From assembly GCA_028047635.1 (NCBI GenBank), contig JAOFXR010000026.1, forward strand, positions 1 through 43,228: a DNA stretch of 43,228 bases, written 5' to 3'. Position numbers and translations under genes: made by a program. This document shows positions 16,432 to 24,906 of this stretch, piece after piece (the first letter of the stretch is position 1; every line of letters starts with the position of its first letter). This DNA is from Verrucomicrobiales bacterium (GTDB lineage: Bacteria; Verrucomicrobiota; Verrucomicrobiia; Verrucomicrobiales; DEV007). The notes below the pieces were generated by a model, which saw nothing but the letters and a program-made list of their open reading frames with translations, was not told the origin of the DNA and made no database searches.

Positions 16432-17562
16432 TTGAAACGTCTTCTTGTTCACCCTCTGTCCAGCACTTGCTGGGGAATTTTTTGGGATAAGTATCGACGA
16501 CATCGGCCCTTTCACGCGGCTTCGTGGAAACAACGGCTTCTCGCGTTTCCCACCATTTTCGTTAGGGAGCCATTTTACGCGTTGGAAAGATGGATATATG
16601 GAAGGCGTCTTGCTGAGCAGAAAATTGAAAACAGCCCGATTTTCATTGTGGGACACTGGCGTAGTGGGACGACGCACCTTCATAATTTGCTTTCTCAGGA
16701 CCCGCATTTTGCTTATTTGAGTTTCTCCAACATGACGATGCCTTTCGACATGCTACTCGGAAGGTATTTGCCGGTGATTCCTTATCTGATGAAGCTGGTC
16801 CTGCCACGAACCAGGGGGATTGATCAGCTTCCGATGAGCGCGCAACTCCCTCAAGAGGAGGAGTTGGCGCTGGGAATGTTAAAGGGCGTTTCCTACTACA
16901 ATTGCTACTTCTTCCCGGGGCATTGGGACGAGTACTTTGCCGAATCAATCTTGTCGGAAGGCGCCAGTGGTGACCAATCCAGTCGGGGAAAGCTTAAAAG
17001 CGCGTATCACAGTCTCGTCAGTAAGCTGACGATTCTTCATGGTGGAAAGCAATTGATCTTCAAAAATCCCGCCTCAACAGGACGGATCGCGATGCTGAAG
17101 GAATTGTTTCCGAATGCCAAGTTCGTTCATATCCGCAGAAATCCGTACGAAGTTTTCGCGTCCAGTCTCGCGAGGCTTCAGCGCATGATTGACGGGTTTT
17201 CCTGGCAGGACAGCGAGGGCCTCGATCACGAACGAGTCGTTCTCGAAAGTTATGCTCTGCTCATGAAACAGTATTTTGAGCAGCGATCGGAAATCCCCGG
17301 CGAAGACTTGTTCGAGACTTCGTATGAAGATTTGGTCGCTAATCCTGAACAAGTGCTTGGCTCGATCTACTCCCATTTTGGGATTGAGCGATCTGAGGAT
17401 TCGATCAATCGACACGACGGCTACCTCGCTGCGCAGAAATCGTATCAAAAGAACCAGCATCAGTTGAGCGCTTCTCAAATTGAATCGATTCAGCGGGAAT
17501 GGGGATTCGCCCTCGATCAGTGGGAATATGAACTGCCTTCTGATCGTGAAGGAGAGCCTTAA
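16432..17562 (+). CDS. Sulfotransferase family protein
   Basis: PAPS-dependent sulfotransferase of 376 aa. The 5'-phosphosulfate loop is IFIVGHWRSGTTHLHNLL (about residue 68) and the 3'-phosphate site is FVHIRRNPYEVFASSLARL (about residue 226). Both match Sulfotransfer_3-type enzymes. FETSYEDLVANPEQVLGSIYSHF is the usual distal motif. It starts with TTG (16432); no upstream ATG is available in frame, and the preceding pyrimidine-rich stretch has no Shine-Dalgarno. Acceptor unknown (glycan, lipid or small molecule). It interrupts the purine genes between purC and purS and is followed by a degenerate copy of the purC 3' end, so it may be a later arrival. Confidence 0.9.
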   Translation: MKRLLVHPLSSTCWGIFWDKYRRHRPFHAASWKQRLLAFPTIFVREPFYALERWIYGRRLAEQKIENSPIFIVGHWRSGTTHLHNLLSQDPHFAYLSFSNMTMPFDMLLGRYLPVIPYLMKLVLPRTRGIDQLPMSAQLPQEEELALGMLKGVSYYNCYFFPGHWDEYFAESILSEGASGDQSSRGKLKSAYHSLVSKLTILHGGKQLIFKNPASTGRIAMLKELFPNAKFVHIRRNPYEVFASSLARLQRMIDGFSWQDSEGLDHERVVLESYALLMKQYFEQRSEIPGEDLFETSYEDLVANPEQVLGSIYSHFGIERSEDSINRHDGYLAAQKSYQKNQHQLSASQIESIQREWGFALDQWEYELPSDREGEP

Positions 17563-17638
17563 GAAGAGGCGTTGAGGCTGAAATTTGCAGCAAAGCCGTC
17601 TCAATCATTTCGATTACCGCTCCCTCAATAGTTTGACT

Positions 17639-17710
17639 GGTTTGAGTAAGATTAATTTTTATCGCGATAGTGGAGTTTTGGACGGACTCCGGAAATTGAT
17701 ACGGTTTGAT
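17639..17710 (+). pseudogene. Degenerate duplicate of the purC 3' end
   Basis: Reading frame 17639-17710 encodes GLSKINFYRDSGVLDGLRK and continues LIRFDK. The end of the PurC-like protein reads GLREITFYRDRGVLEGLKK followed by INGV (16237-16308). The DNA also aligns well, including the final GTTTGAT. No other part of purC is recognisable here. The 17563-17822 interval is otherwise empty. The two copies flank the sulfotransferase gene as direct repeats about 1.4 kb apart. Confidence 0.78.
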
Positions 17711-17822
17711 AAATTCTTTTCGACAGGTGGTTGACTCGCTGAGAATACGGCGATACGAAAAGGCAACACAACCCCAGCCGTTTAGGCTATCCGTTTACAC
17801 GAACACCCCCCTGATCTCAGCG

Positions 17823-18281
17823 ATGCAGGAAATTTACGAAATCAGCGACCGGTTTATTGAAGCCGGCGATGCCAACGAACTTCTCTATGAGCCACTCAAA
17901 GAGGGGCTTACTTTCCGACGGACTCGACGCTACGAAATTGATTTCGATGGCGACAAGAAAGCGGTGAAGAAGTTCGTTAAAGATACGCTCCTCGACAAGA
18001 TCAGTCAGGAATTTCACAAAGGAGAAAAACCGGCCTTGAGAGATTCGGCGTTTCTCGTCGAGTTTGGAATGAAGCCGGGGGCTCTTGATTTGGAAAAAGA
18101 GGCGATTTTGACCTATTACCGGGGAATGGAAGATCCGGGATTCACGATCAATGATCTGAAGATCCGTCAGCGTATTTATGTTTTCGGTAAGCCTGAAAAC
18201 GAGAAGGTATCGGACAAGTTTGTCCGCGATATCTGCAACCGTGCGATTCACAACTGGAGCGTCATTCAAGGAAATGTCTGA
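17823..18281 (+). CDS. purS: PurS-like subunit of FGAM synthase, apparently two PurS repeats
   Basis: PurS bridges PurL and PurQ in the three-part formylglycinamidine ribonucleotide synthase. I chose ATG 17823 (MQEIYEISDRF), giving 152 aa, about twice the normal PurS length of about 80. The second half (from residue 77) has the family pattern VEFGMKPGALDLEKEAIL, then GFTINDLKIRQRIYV. The first half has a parallel GLTFRRTRRYEIDFDGDKK followed by a helix. The two halves therefore look like a tandem duplication of one PurS fold. It overlaps the start of purL by 8 bp (18274-18281), confirming the assignment by context. A longer N-terminus from 17706 is possible but unlike the family. Confidence 0.8.
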   Translation: MQEIYEISDRFIEAGDANELLYEPLKEGLTFRRTRRYEIDFDGDKKAVKKFVKDTLLDKISQEFHKGEKPALRDSAFLVEFGMKPGALDLEKEAILTYYRGMEDPGFTINDLKIRQRIYVFGKPENEKVSDKFVRDICNRAIHNWSVIQGNV

Positions 18282-20709
18282 GACTGAAGAAACTATTCTT
18301 GATCGGATCGCAGAAGTCCCTGCTGATCATTATCGCATTCTCAAAATCTCCGATCTCGGGGGCGATGAGCTGTTTGAGCTGAGTAAGTTCATGAAACTCT
18401 CCCTTTCGAAGGAGGACATGCTTGCGGTTCAGGAGATCTACAAAGAGTGGGATCGCGAGCCCACCGATGTGGAACTCGAAGTGATCGCTCAAACCTGGAG
18501 CGAGCACTGCAAGCACCGTATTTTCGGAGCGACAATCGAGCACACGGTAGATGGCGAGTCCGAGACGGTGAAGTCACTTTTTAAGACTTATATTTACGAT
18601 GTTTCCCATCGGATTTTCGACAGTAAGCCAGGATTCGTGCTTTCTGCGTTCCATGACAACGCTGGATTCATCAAGCTCGATGATAAGCAGGCGGTTTGCC
18701 TGAAGGCTGAGACTCACAATCACCCGAGCGCGATTGAGCCCTATGCGGGGGCCAACACGGGCCTTGGTGGTGTTATTCGTGATATTCTCGGGGCTGGAAA
18801 AGGCGCGAAGCCGATTGGCTCGCTCGATGTCTTTTGTTTCGGTGCGCCGGATACCTCGCTCGAGGACATGAAAGCGACGGACGTGATTCATCCGCTCGGG
18901 ATGATGCGTGGCGTCGTTCGCGGGGTTCGTGATTATGGAAATCGCATGGGAATTCCGACGATCAGTGGAGCGCTTCAGTTCGACGATGCCTATATTTACA
19001 ATCCGCTCGTTTTCTGTGGAACGGCCGGTGTGATCCCGATCGATGACATCGACAAAGAAGTGAAGCCTGACCAGGTCGTCATTTCTGTTGGTGGCCGGAC
19101 GGGGCGTGATGGATTGAAAGGGGCGACTTTTTCGTCTGCAGCACTTGATTCTACGAGTCATGAAGAAGATCAGCAGGCCGTTCAGATCGGAAATCCGATC
19201 GAGGAAAAGAAAGCAGCGGATTTCGTTCTTGCGGCTCGCGACAAGGGGCTGATTGAATTTGTGACGGACTGCGGAGCGGGTGGCTATTCCAGTGCCTGTG
19301 GCGAAATGCTCGAGACTTGTGGGGGAACGATTGATCTCGACAGTGTTTCTCTGAAAGCAGAAGGGCTCGTCAGTTGGGAGATTTTCATCAGTGAAAGTCA
19401 GGAGCGCATGGTTCTCGCGGTGAAGAAGGAGTCACTTCCTGAGCTTCAGGAGCTGGCTGATCTTTACGAGACGGAGATGACCGAGCTCGGCTCGTCTGAT
19501 GGTTCCGGAATTCTCAAGGTCACGCACCACGGTGAAACCGTTTGTGAGCTGGATTGCAGTAAGCTGCACGATGCTCCGATTCGCCAGCTGAAGGCGAAGT
19601 GGTCGAAGAAAACGGAGGCGATTGAAGCTCCGGTTCTTTCGAATGCGGCGGAAGATCTTAAGTCTCTATTGTCTGATTTTGCGATTGTTTCGCGTGAGCC
19701 CATTATTCGTGAATACGATCACGAGGTTCAGGGGAATACGGTTCTTAAGCCGCTTGCCGGTGCGAGCGGGGATGCGCCTCAGGATGCTTCGGTGCTCCGC
19801 ATCAGTGGGAGTGAGAAGCTCATGTCGATGAGCGTCGCGGTGCTTCCTGAGTGGGGCAAAACCGACCCGTATGCGATGGGGGCTGCCTGTGTCGATGAGT
19901 GTGTTCGTCAGCTCGTGGCGTCCGGATCTGATCCTGATCGCATTGCGATTCTCGATAACTTTTGCGTAGGCAATCCCGAAGACGAAGAGGAGCTCGGAGC
20001 GCTCGTTGAGACGGTGAAAGCGATCGCGGCAGGCGCCGAGGCGTATGGTGCTCCTTTCGTTTCCGGTAAAGATTCGTTCTACAACTATTTCGAAACGGAG
20101 GACGGTCCTGTTTCCATTCCCGTCACGATTTTGATCAGCGGGATGGGAATCGTCGACGATGAGGCGCATGTCACGGGTGCTTCGATTCGCCGCGATGACA
20201 GTGTTCTCGCTATCATCGGGAATACCGGTGCGGAACTCGGAGGCTCGGTTTTTGCCCGTCAGAAAGAACTAGCGAATGCGGAAGTGCCTCAGACCAATTT
20301 TGAAGAGGCCTTCGCCTGCTATCGCAAGTATTACGAAGCGAACAAAGCGGGGCTCATTCTTTCGGCACACGATGTGAGTGAAGGCGGCCTCGCTGTTACG
20401 CTCGCGGAAGGGGCTTTCTCCAGAAAAGCGGGGCTTGAAGTCGATCTCTCGGGAATCCCAATGGATGCAGCTGCTGGAAAAGCAGCCATGCTTTTCGGCG
20501 AGTCTCCCTCAAGAATCGTCGTCGAAGTCGCTCCTGAGAATTTGGAAAAACTCGCGGACCTGTTCGAAGGCCTGCCTTTTGCCGCTCTCGGTCGCACCAC
20601 TTCGGAGCACGCCAATTTGAATATCGTCTGGGGTAAAGAAACTCTTATCAACGAACCTGTCGACCAGCTTAAATCGCTATGGAAGAACGGCCTTGCGCAG
20701 TACTACTAA
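18274..20709 (+). CDS. purL: Phosphoribosylformylglycinamidine synthase subunit PurL
   Basis: Catalyses ATP-dependent conversion of FGAR to FGAM, with ammonia from PurQ. At 811 aa it is of the small (Bacillus-type) PurL class, slightly longer than B. subtilis PurL (about 742). Motifs are WSEHCKHRIFGATIEH near the N-terminus, KAETHNHPSAIEPYAGANTG, GGAQ-like loops, and the AIRS-type C-terminal repeat with LSAHDVSEGGLAVTLAEGAF. The start ATG 18274 lies inside the end of purS; an upstream frame extension to 18178 is a shadow of purS. The gene overlaps purQ by 31 bp, so translation of the subunits is tightly linked. Confidence 0.97.
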   Translation: MSETEETILDRIAEVPADHYRILKISDLGGDELFELSKFMKLSLSKEDMLAVQEIYKEWDREPTDVELEVIAQTWSEHCKHRIFGATIEHTVDGESETVKSLFKTYIYDVSHRIFDSKPGFVLSAFHDNAGFIKLDDKQAVCLKAETHNHPSAIEPYAGANTGLGGVIRDILGAGKGAKPIGSLDVFCFGAPDTSLEDMKATDVIHPLGMMRGVVRGVRDYGNRMGIPTISGALQFDDAYIYNPLVFCGTAGVIPIDDIDKEVKPDQVVISVGGRTGRDGLKGATFSSAALDSTSHEEDQQAVQIGNPIEEKKAADFVLAARDKGLIEFVTDCGAGGYSSACGEMLETCGGTIDLDSVSLKAEGLVSWEIFISESQERMVLAVKKESLPELQELADLYETEMTELGSSDGSGILKVTHHGETVCELDCSKLHDAPIRQLKAKWSKKTEAIEAPVLSNAAEDLKSLLSDFAIVSREPIIREYDHEVQGNTVLKPLAGASGDAPQDASVLRISGSEKLMSMSVAVLPEWGKTDPYAMGAACVDECVRQLVASGSDPDRIAILDNFCVGNPEDEEELGALVETVKAIAAGAEAYGAPFVSGKDSFYNYFETEDGPVSIPVTILISGMGIVDDEAHVTGASIRRDDSVLAIIGNTGAELGGSVFARQKELANAEVPQTNFEEAFACYRKYYEANKAGLILSAHDVSEGGLAVTLAEGAFSRKAGLEVDLSGIPMDAAAGKAAMLFGESPSRIVVEVAPENLEKLADLFEGLPFAALGRTTSEHANLNIVWGKETLINEPVDQLKSLWKNGLAQYY

Positions 20710-21419
20710 AATTTCCCGGCACGAACTGTGACGAGGAAACCGCCCGGGCTCTCGAAGAGGTCGGTTTTGTCACGGAAGTGATTCCCATCTCAGCTCTCAA
20801 GGCGACAAGCCTCGTTGGCGTCAGCCTCGTGGTGATGCCGGGTGGATTCAGCTATGGTGACTACGTCCAGTCGGGGCGTTTTGCTAAGCTTGTCACCGAG
20901 CAAAAGATCGGTGATACGCTCACGGAATTTCGTGATAACGGGGGATATCTCCTTGGAATCTGCAATGGGTTCCAAATTCTGACCCAGCTGGGACTTTTGC
21001 CGGACGGCAGCCTCGTTGAAAACGCGAGTGGACGTTACCAGTGCCACTGGGTGAAGCTGGACAAGCAATGCGCTAAGAGTCCGTTTCTCACGCATCTGCC
21101 TGACCAGTTTGAGTTCCCGATCGCTCACGCCGAAGGACGTCTCGTTACGGGAACTCCCGAAGAGGCGAAAGCCTACCGTGAGAGTGGTGCTGCTGCGCTG
21201 ACCTACACCGACGAAGTGAATGGTAGTTTTGAGCAAATCGCGGGATTGCAGGATGAAAGTGGCCGTGTTTTCGGTCTTATGCCTCATCCTGAACGCTTTA
21301 TGAACTCTGCCGATCATTATGATCCCGATTGGGAATCAGGTGTGGACGGCGAAGCTTCCCGTGGTAGCGGTTATTATCTCTTCCGATCTCTCTACGAATC
21401 TGTTACATCCTCCAACTAA
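20679..21419 (+). CDS. purQ: Phosphoribosylformylglycinamidine synthase glutaminase subunit PurQ
   Basis: Class I glutamine amidotransferase supplying ammonia to PurL. It is 246 aa. The N-terminus has LKFPGTNCDEET, then MPGGFSYGDY, the nucleophile elbow GICNGFQ with catalytic C95, and the His/Glu pair in MPHPERF (H203, E205). All three triad residues are present. The ATG at 20679 lies 31 bp inside purL, and purM starts directly after the stop, so there is no room for separate promoters. Confidence 0.97.
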   Translation: MEERPCAVLLKFPGTNCDEETARALEEVGFVTEVIPISALKATSLVGVSLVVMPGGFSYGDYVQSGRFAKLVTEQKIGDTLTEFRDNGGYLLGICNGFQILTQLGLLPDGSLVENASGRYQCHWVKLDKQCAKSPFLTHLPDQFEFPIAHAEGRLVTGTPEEAKAYRESGAAALTYTDEVNGSFEQIAGLQDESGRVFGLMPHPERFMNSADHYDPDWESGVDGEASRGSGYYLFRSLYESVTSSN

Positions 21420-22412
21420 ATGAGCGACGAATTTACTTATAAAGCGGCTGGTGTCGATATTGACGAAGCGGCAGCGCTTGTCGGCGACATTGGCGAACTC
21501 CGTCGTCGAACGGAAGCGAACCGCTCATTGATGCAGTCCTTCGGATTGTTCGCGGCGAGTTACGATCTTAGCGATTACAAGCAACCCGTCATCGTGACCG
21601 GCTGTGACGGCGTTGGCACGAAAATCGAACTGCTCCTCGAGCATGATCAGTTGGAAATTGCAGGGAAAGACCTCGTTGCGATGAATGTGAATGACATTCT
21701 CACGACCGGTGGTGATCCTCTCCTCTTTCTCGATTACATCGGGGTGGGTGCGATTGACAAAACAAAGATCAAACGGCTCATCGCTGGAATGGCTGAGCAC
21801 CTCACGAGCTGCGACTGCATTCTTGCGGGTGGTGAAACCGCTGAAATGCCCGGCATCGTTCCTGATGGTGTCGTTGAACTGAGCGGATTTTGTGTCGGTG
21901 CTGCTGAAAAGCCTGATTTGATCGATCCTTCCACCATCGAAGTGGGGGACAAGTTGATCGGATATCCTTCCGACGGTTTTCACGCCAATGGCTGGAGTTT
22001 GATTCGTAAAATTCTCGAGGCCAACCCCGGTCTCATCGACGATGACGAGTGGGTTGACTTTCTCGCTCCGACACGGCTTTATCACGACGTGGTTGATGGT
22101 CTTCGTAAGCGCTCCGTAAACGTGAAGGCATTTGCCCACATTACCGGTGGCGGACTTCCCGAAAACCTTGAGCGCCTTCTCAATGAAAAAGGGGCTGATA
22201 TTACGATTCCCCGCTGGGATCTTGGAGCGGTTGGGAAAGTGCTTTCGTTTGTCGAAGACAGCGAAGCGGTGAAGACATTTAACATGGGCTTTGGCTGGGT
22301 TGCGGTGGTTCCTGCTGATATGGCAGACGAGGCCGTCTCCTTCCACGAAGGAGCAATGGTCATCGGAACGGTCGATGATTCCGGTAAAGTTCAGGTAAAG
22401 GTTTCGTCCTAA
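21420..22412 (+). CDS. purM: Phosphoribosylformylglycinamidine cyclo-ligase (AIR synthetase)
   Basis: Closes the imidazole ring of FGAM to AIR using ATP. It is 330 aa, normal length. Diagnostic motifs are VTGCDGVGTKIELLLEH, DLVAMNVNDILTTGGDPLLFLDYI, LAGGETAEMPG, and the C-terminal AHITGGGLPENLERLL. The ATG abuts the purQ TAA with no gap. The following purF start is 4 bp after its stop. Confidence 0.97.
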   Translation: MSDEFTYKAAGVDIDEAAALVGDIGELRRRTEANRSLMQSFGLFAASYDLSDYKQPVIVTGCDGVGTKIELLLEHDQLEIAGKDLVAMNVNDILTTGGDPLLFLDYIGVGAIDKTKIKRLIAGMAEHLTSCDCILAGGETAEMPGIVPDGVVELSGFCVGAAEKPDLIDPSTIEVGDKLIGYPSDGFHANGWSLIRKILEANPGLIDDDEWVDFLAPTRLYHDVVDGLRKRSVNVKAFAHITGGGLPENLERLLNEKGADITIPRWDLGAVGKVLSFVEDSEAVKTFNMGFGWVAVVPADMADEAVSFHEGAMVIGTVDDSGKVQVKVSS

Positions 22413-22416
22413 CAAC

Positions 22417-24345
22417 ATGAGCGACCCTATCCATCACGAGTGCGGACTGGCGTTCGTGAGGCTTAAAAAAGATCTGGCCTACTACCACGATCGTTACGGC
22501 ACATGCCTCTGGGGATTTCAGCGGCTTTATCTCCTCATGGAGAAGCAGCACAATCGCGGCCAGGATGGGGTGGGGATTGGTTGTTGTAAGCTGAATATGC
22601 CTCTGGGTGAGCCGTATCTCTTTCGCGAGCGCAATGCGGAACGCGATTCATTGATTCGAGTGATGGAGGGACGCTTGAAGCGTTTCGCTAAGCTTGAACG
22701 ACGTGGGGTCCTTGACCCGGACGATCCGGCGTCCTGTAAAAAGCATTTCAACTTTGGTGGAGAGATTCTTCTTGGTCATCTTCGTTACGGCACCTCGGGT
22801 TCTTTCGGCAGTGGTGGTTGCCACCCTTACGTGCGTCGCACGAACTACCCGACCAAGACGATGATGGTCCTGGGTAATTTCAACATGACGAATGCCCGCG
22901 ACCTGAACCACCACCTTATCGATCGTGGTCAGCATCCTGTTTTCGACACCGACACCCAGACGGTTCTTGAGGAGATTGGTTATCATCTCGATGAGGCGCA
23001 CGATGCAATCTACCGCCGTGAACGCGATGCCGGAACCGAAGGGCGCGAGATTCCCGCGATCATTTCGGAGGAACTCGATTTCCCCAGAATTCTTCGTAAG
23101 TGCGAGGAAAACTGGGACGGTGGTTATTCGATCGCCGGGGTGATTGGAAATGGTGATGGATTTGTTTTTCGTGACCCTCAGGGCATTCGTCCCTGCTTTT
23201 TCTATGAGGATGATGAGGTGATTGCTTTTGCGAGCGAGCGCGTTCCTCTCATGACGGTGTTCAATGCACCGCAGGAGAAAGTGCAGGAATTGGCTCCCGG
23301 TCACGTGGGATTCATGAAGCACTCCGGTGGCGATCTTCAGGTAAAGCCTTTTGCCGATCCGAAACCGATCACGCCGTGCTCCTTCGAGCGAATCTATTTT
23401 TCACGAGGCAACGATCCTGATATTTATCGCGAGCGGATGAAGTTGGGAGAGAAGCTGGTTCCTCAGATCATTCCGCGGATTGAGAAGGATTTTGATAAAA
23501 CTGTTTTCAGTTTTGTCCCGAATACTGCCGAGATTGCCTATTACGGGTTAATGCACGGACTTCGTAAGTGGCGACGATATGAAGTGAAAAAAGAAATTTT
23601 AGAGGCGGCTCAATCAGGTGACCTCAATGAGGAGACGATCGATAAGCTGATTCTGAAGAGCTGGCCACGTGGTGAGAAAATCGCGCACAAGGACATCAAG
23701 CTCCGCACGTTCATTGCACAGGAAAAAGGGCGCAACCAGATGGTTTCCCACGTTTATGACGTGACCTATGGGCAGGTTCAACCGGGTGAGAACCTCGTCG
23801 TTCTCGATGATTCCATCGTTCGCGGGACGACTCTGAAGTCATCCATCATTAAGATTCTTTCACGGCTTGATCCCAAGAAGATCATCGTGGTTTCCACGGC
23901 TCCGCAGATTCGCTATCCTGATTGCTACGGCATCGATATGTCCGAGATGGGCAAGTTCATTGTTTTCAAAGCAGCGGTCAGGCTGATCGAGCAGCGAGGT
24001 ATGAAAAACCGTCTTACCGACGTTTACTATGCTTGTCTTGAGGAGCTTAAAAAGCCTGTCGAGGAAATGCAAAATCCTGTCAAAGCGATCTACGAACCTT
24101 TCACCGAGGAGGAACTCTCTGCTGAAGTCAGTAAGCTGGTGACTCCCGAGAATATTGCGTGGGAGGGAGAAGTTGAAGTCATCTTTCAGACGGTTGAAGA
24201 TCTGCATTCAGCCATTCCCAATCATCAGGGAGATTGGTATTTCACCGGGAACTATCCTACTCCGGGCGGTTACAAAGTCGTGAATCAGGCTTTCGTCGGT
24301 TACATGGATAAGACAGGAGAGCGTCCCTACGACGTGTTGTTATAA
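22417..24345 (+). CDS. purF: Amidophosphoribosyltransferase, long (Bacteroidetes-like) form
   Basis: First committed step of purine synthesis: PRPP plus glutamine to phosphoribosylamine. It is 642 aa, against about 475-505 for E. coli or B. subtilis PurF, and resembles the longer Bacteroidetes type in the N-terminal YYHDRYGTCLWGFQRLYLLM and QHNRGQDGVGI stretches. The presumed nucleophile is C9 in HHECGLAF, so an 8-residue propeptide (MSDPIHHE) would have to be removed. The PRPP loop VVLDDSIVRGTT is intact near residue 462. It ends the compact purS-L-Q-M-F run. Confidence 0.93.
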   Translation: MSDPIHHECGLAFVRLKKDLAYYHDRYGTCLWGFQRLYLLMEKQHNRGQDGVGIGCCKLNMPLGEPYLFRERNAERDSLIRVMEGRLKRFAKLERRGVLDPDDPASCKKHFNFGGEILLGHLRYGTSGSFGSGGCHPYVRRTNYPTKTMMVLGNFNMTNARDLNHHLIDRGQHPVFDTDTQTVLEEIGYHLDEAHDAIYRRERDAGTEGREIPAIISEELDFPRILRKCEENWDGGYSIAGVIGNGDGFVFRDPQGIRPCFFYEDDEVIAFASERVPLMTVFNAPQEKVQELAPGHVGFMKHSGGDLQVKPFADPKPITPCSFERIYFSRGNDPDIYRERMKLGEKLVPQIIPRIEKDFDKTVFSFVPNTAEIAYYGLMHGLRKWRRYEVKKEILEAAQSGDLNEETIDKLILKSWPRGEKIAHKDIKLRTFIAQEKGRNQMVSHVYDVTYGQVQPGENLVVLDDSIVRGTTLKSSIIKILSRLDPKKIIVVSTAPQIRYPDCYGIDMSEMGKFIVFKAAVRLIEQRGMKNRLTDVYYACLEELKKPVEEMQNPVKAIYEPFTEEELSAEVSKLVTPENIAWEGEVEVIFQTVEDLHSAIPNHQGDWYFTGNYPTPGGYKVVNQAFVGYMDKTGERPYDVLL

Positions 24346-24489
24346 TATTCCCTGACTCAGTTGTGCTCGAAAAAGTCACTACTGTTTTCGGCGGGTTCAG
24401 GCGCACAGTTTGCTTGTCGTAGATTCTCGTTTTGTGTCTAAGTGTTTGTCTATCAACGCAATGTTGCGTTCGATAAAACCCTTACATAC

Positions 24490-24747
24490 ATGACAGCAAC
24501 TATTGTCAGTCTCATTTGTTGCGCCATTGGCGGAAATCTCGGTGGCCTTGTGCTTAAAAAATTCAGCCTGGGGCCTCTTTGGAACTCCGTCGTCGGTATT
24601 GTCGGTGGCGGGATCGGCGGTCAGGTTCTTGGCATGTTCGGTCTTGGCGGCGGTAATGAGATCGTCGGTGGGCTCGCGAGCGGTGGTGTCGGTGGCATGG
24701 TTCTCATGGTCATCGTCGGCCTCATCAAGAAGGCGATGAGCAAGTAA
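24490..24747 (+). CDS. GlsB/YeaQ/YmgE-like small membrane protein
   Basis: An 85-aa, glycine-rich, very hydrophobic protein with three membrane segments: TATIVSLICCAIGGNLGGLV, SVVGIVGGGIGGQVLGMFGL, and GGVGGMVLMVIVGLIKKAM. The GGGIGGQ and ASGGVGG patterns resemble glycine-zipper transglycosylase-associated proteins (GlsB/YeaQ/YmgE family), linked to stress responses. The ATG at 24490 is chosen because the segment before it is not hydrophobic. It sits alone between purF and purD with its own terminator. The 24346-24489 gap has no other feature I can support. Confidence 0.7.
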   Translation: MTATIVSLICCAIGGNLGGLVLKKFSLGPLWNSVVGIVGGGIGGQVLGMFGLGGGNEIVGGLASGGVGGMVLMVIVGLIKKAMSK

Positions 24748-24788
24748 TCCTGCTCTACCTTTTCGCCGGAGAATACTTCGGCAAATTT

Positions 24789-24824
24789 AAAAGACGATTC
24801 CCTTGAGGGTATCGTCTTTTTTTT
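24789..24824 (+). terminator. Intrinsic terminator after GlsB-like gene
   Basis: Stem AAAAGACGAT/ATCGTCTTTT with an inner CCC/GGG and TTGA loop, ending in a run of eight T residues. It separates the GlsB-like gene from purD. Confidence 0.92.
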
Positions 24825-24906
24825 GGTAAAGGCGGGCTTTGGAATCCGGTTGGGTTGTGCTATGGAGTTGGGGTGGCGAAGGTGCTATTAAATGAAGGAT
24901 TTTTCT

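Noticed and set aside
21525-22418. 297-codon minus-strand open frame over purM
   Set aside because: PurM on the plus strand has every family motif and exact junctions with purQ and purF; the antisense frame shows no recognisable domain.
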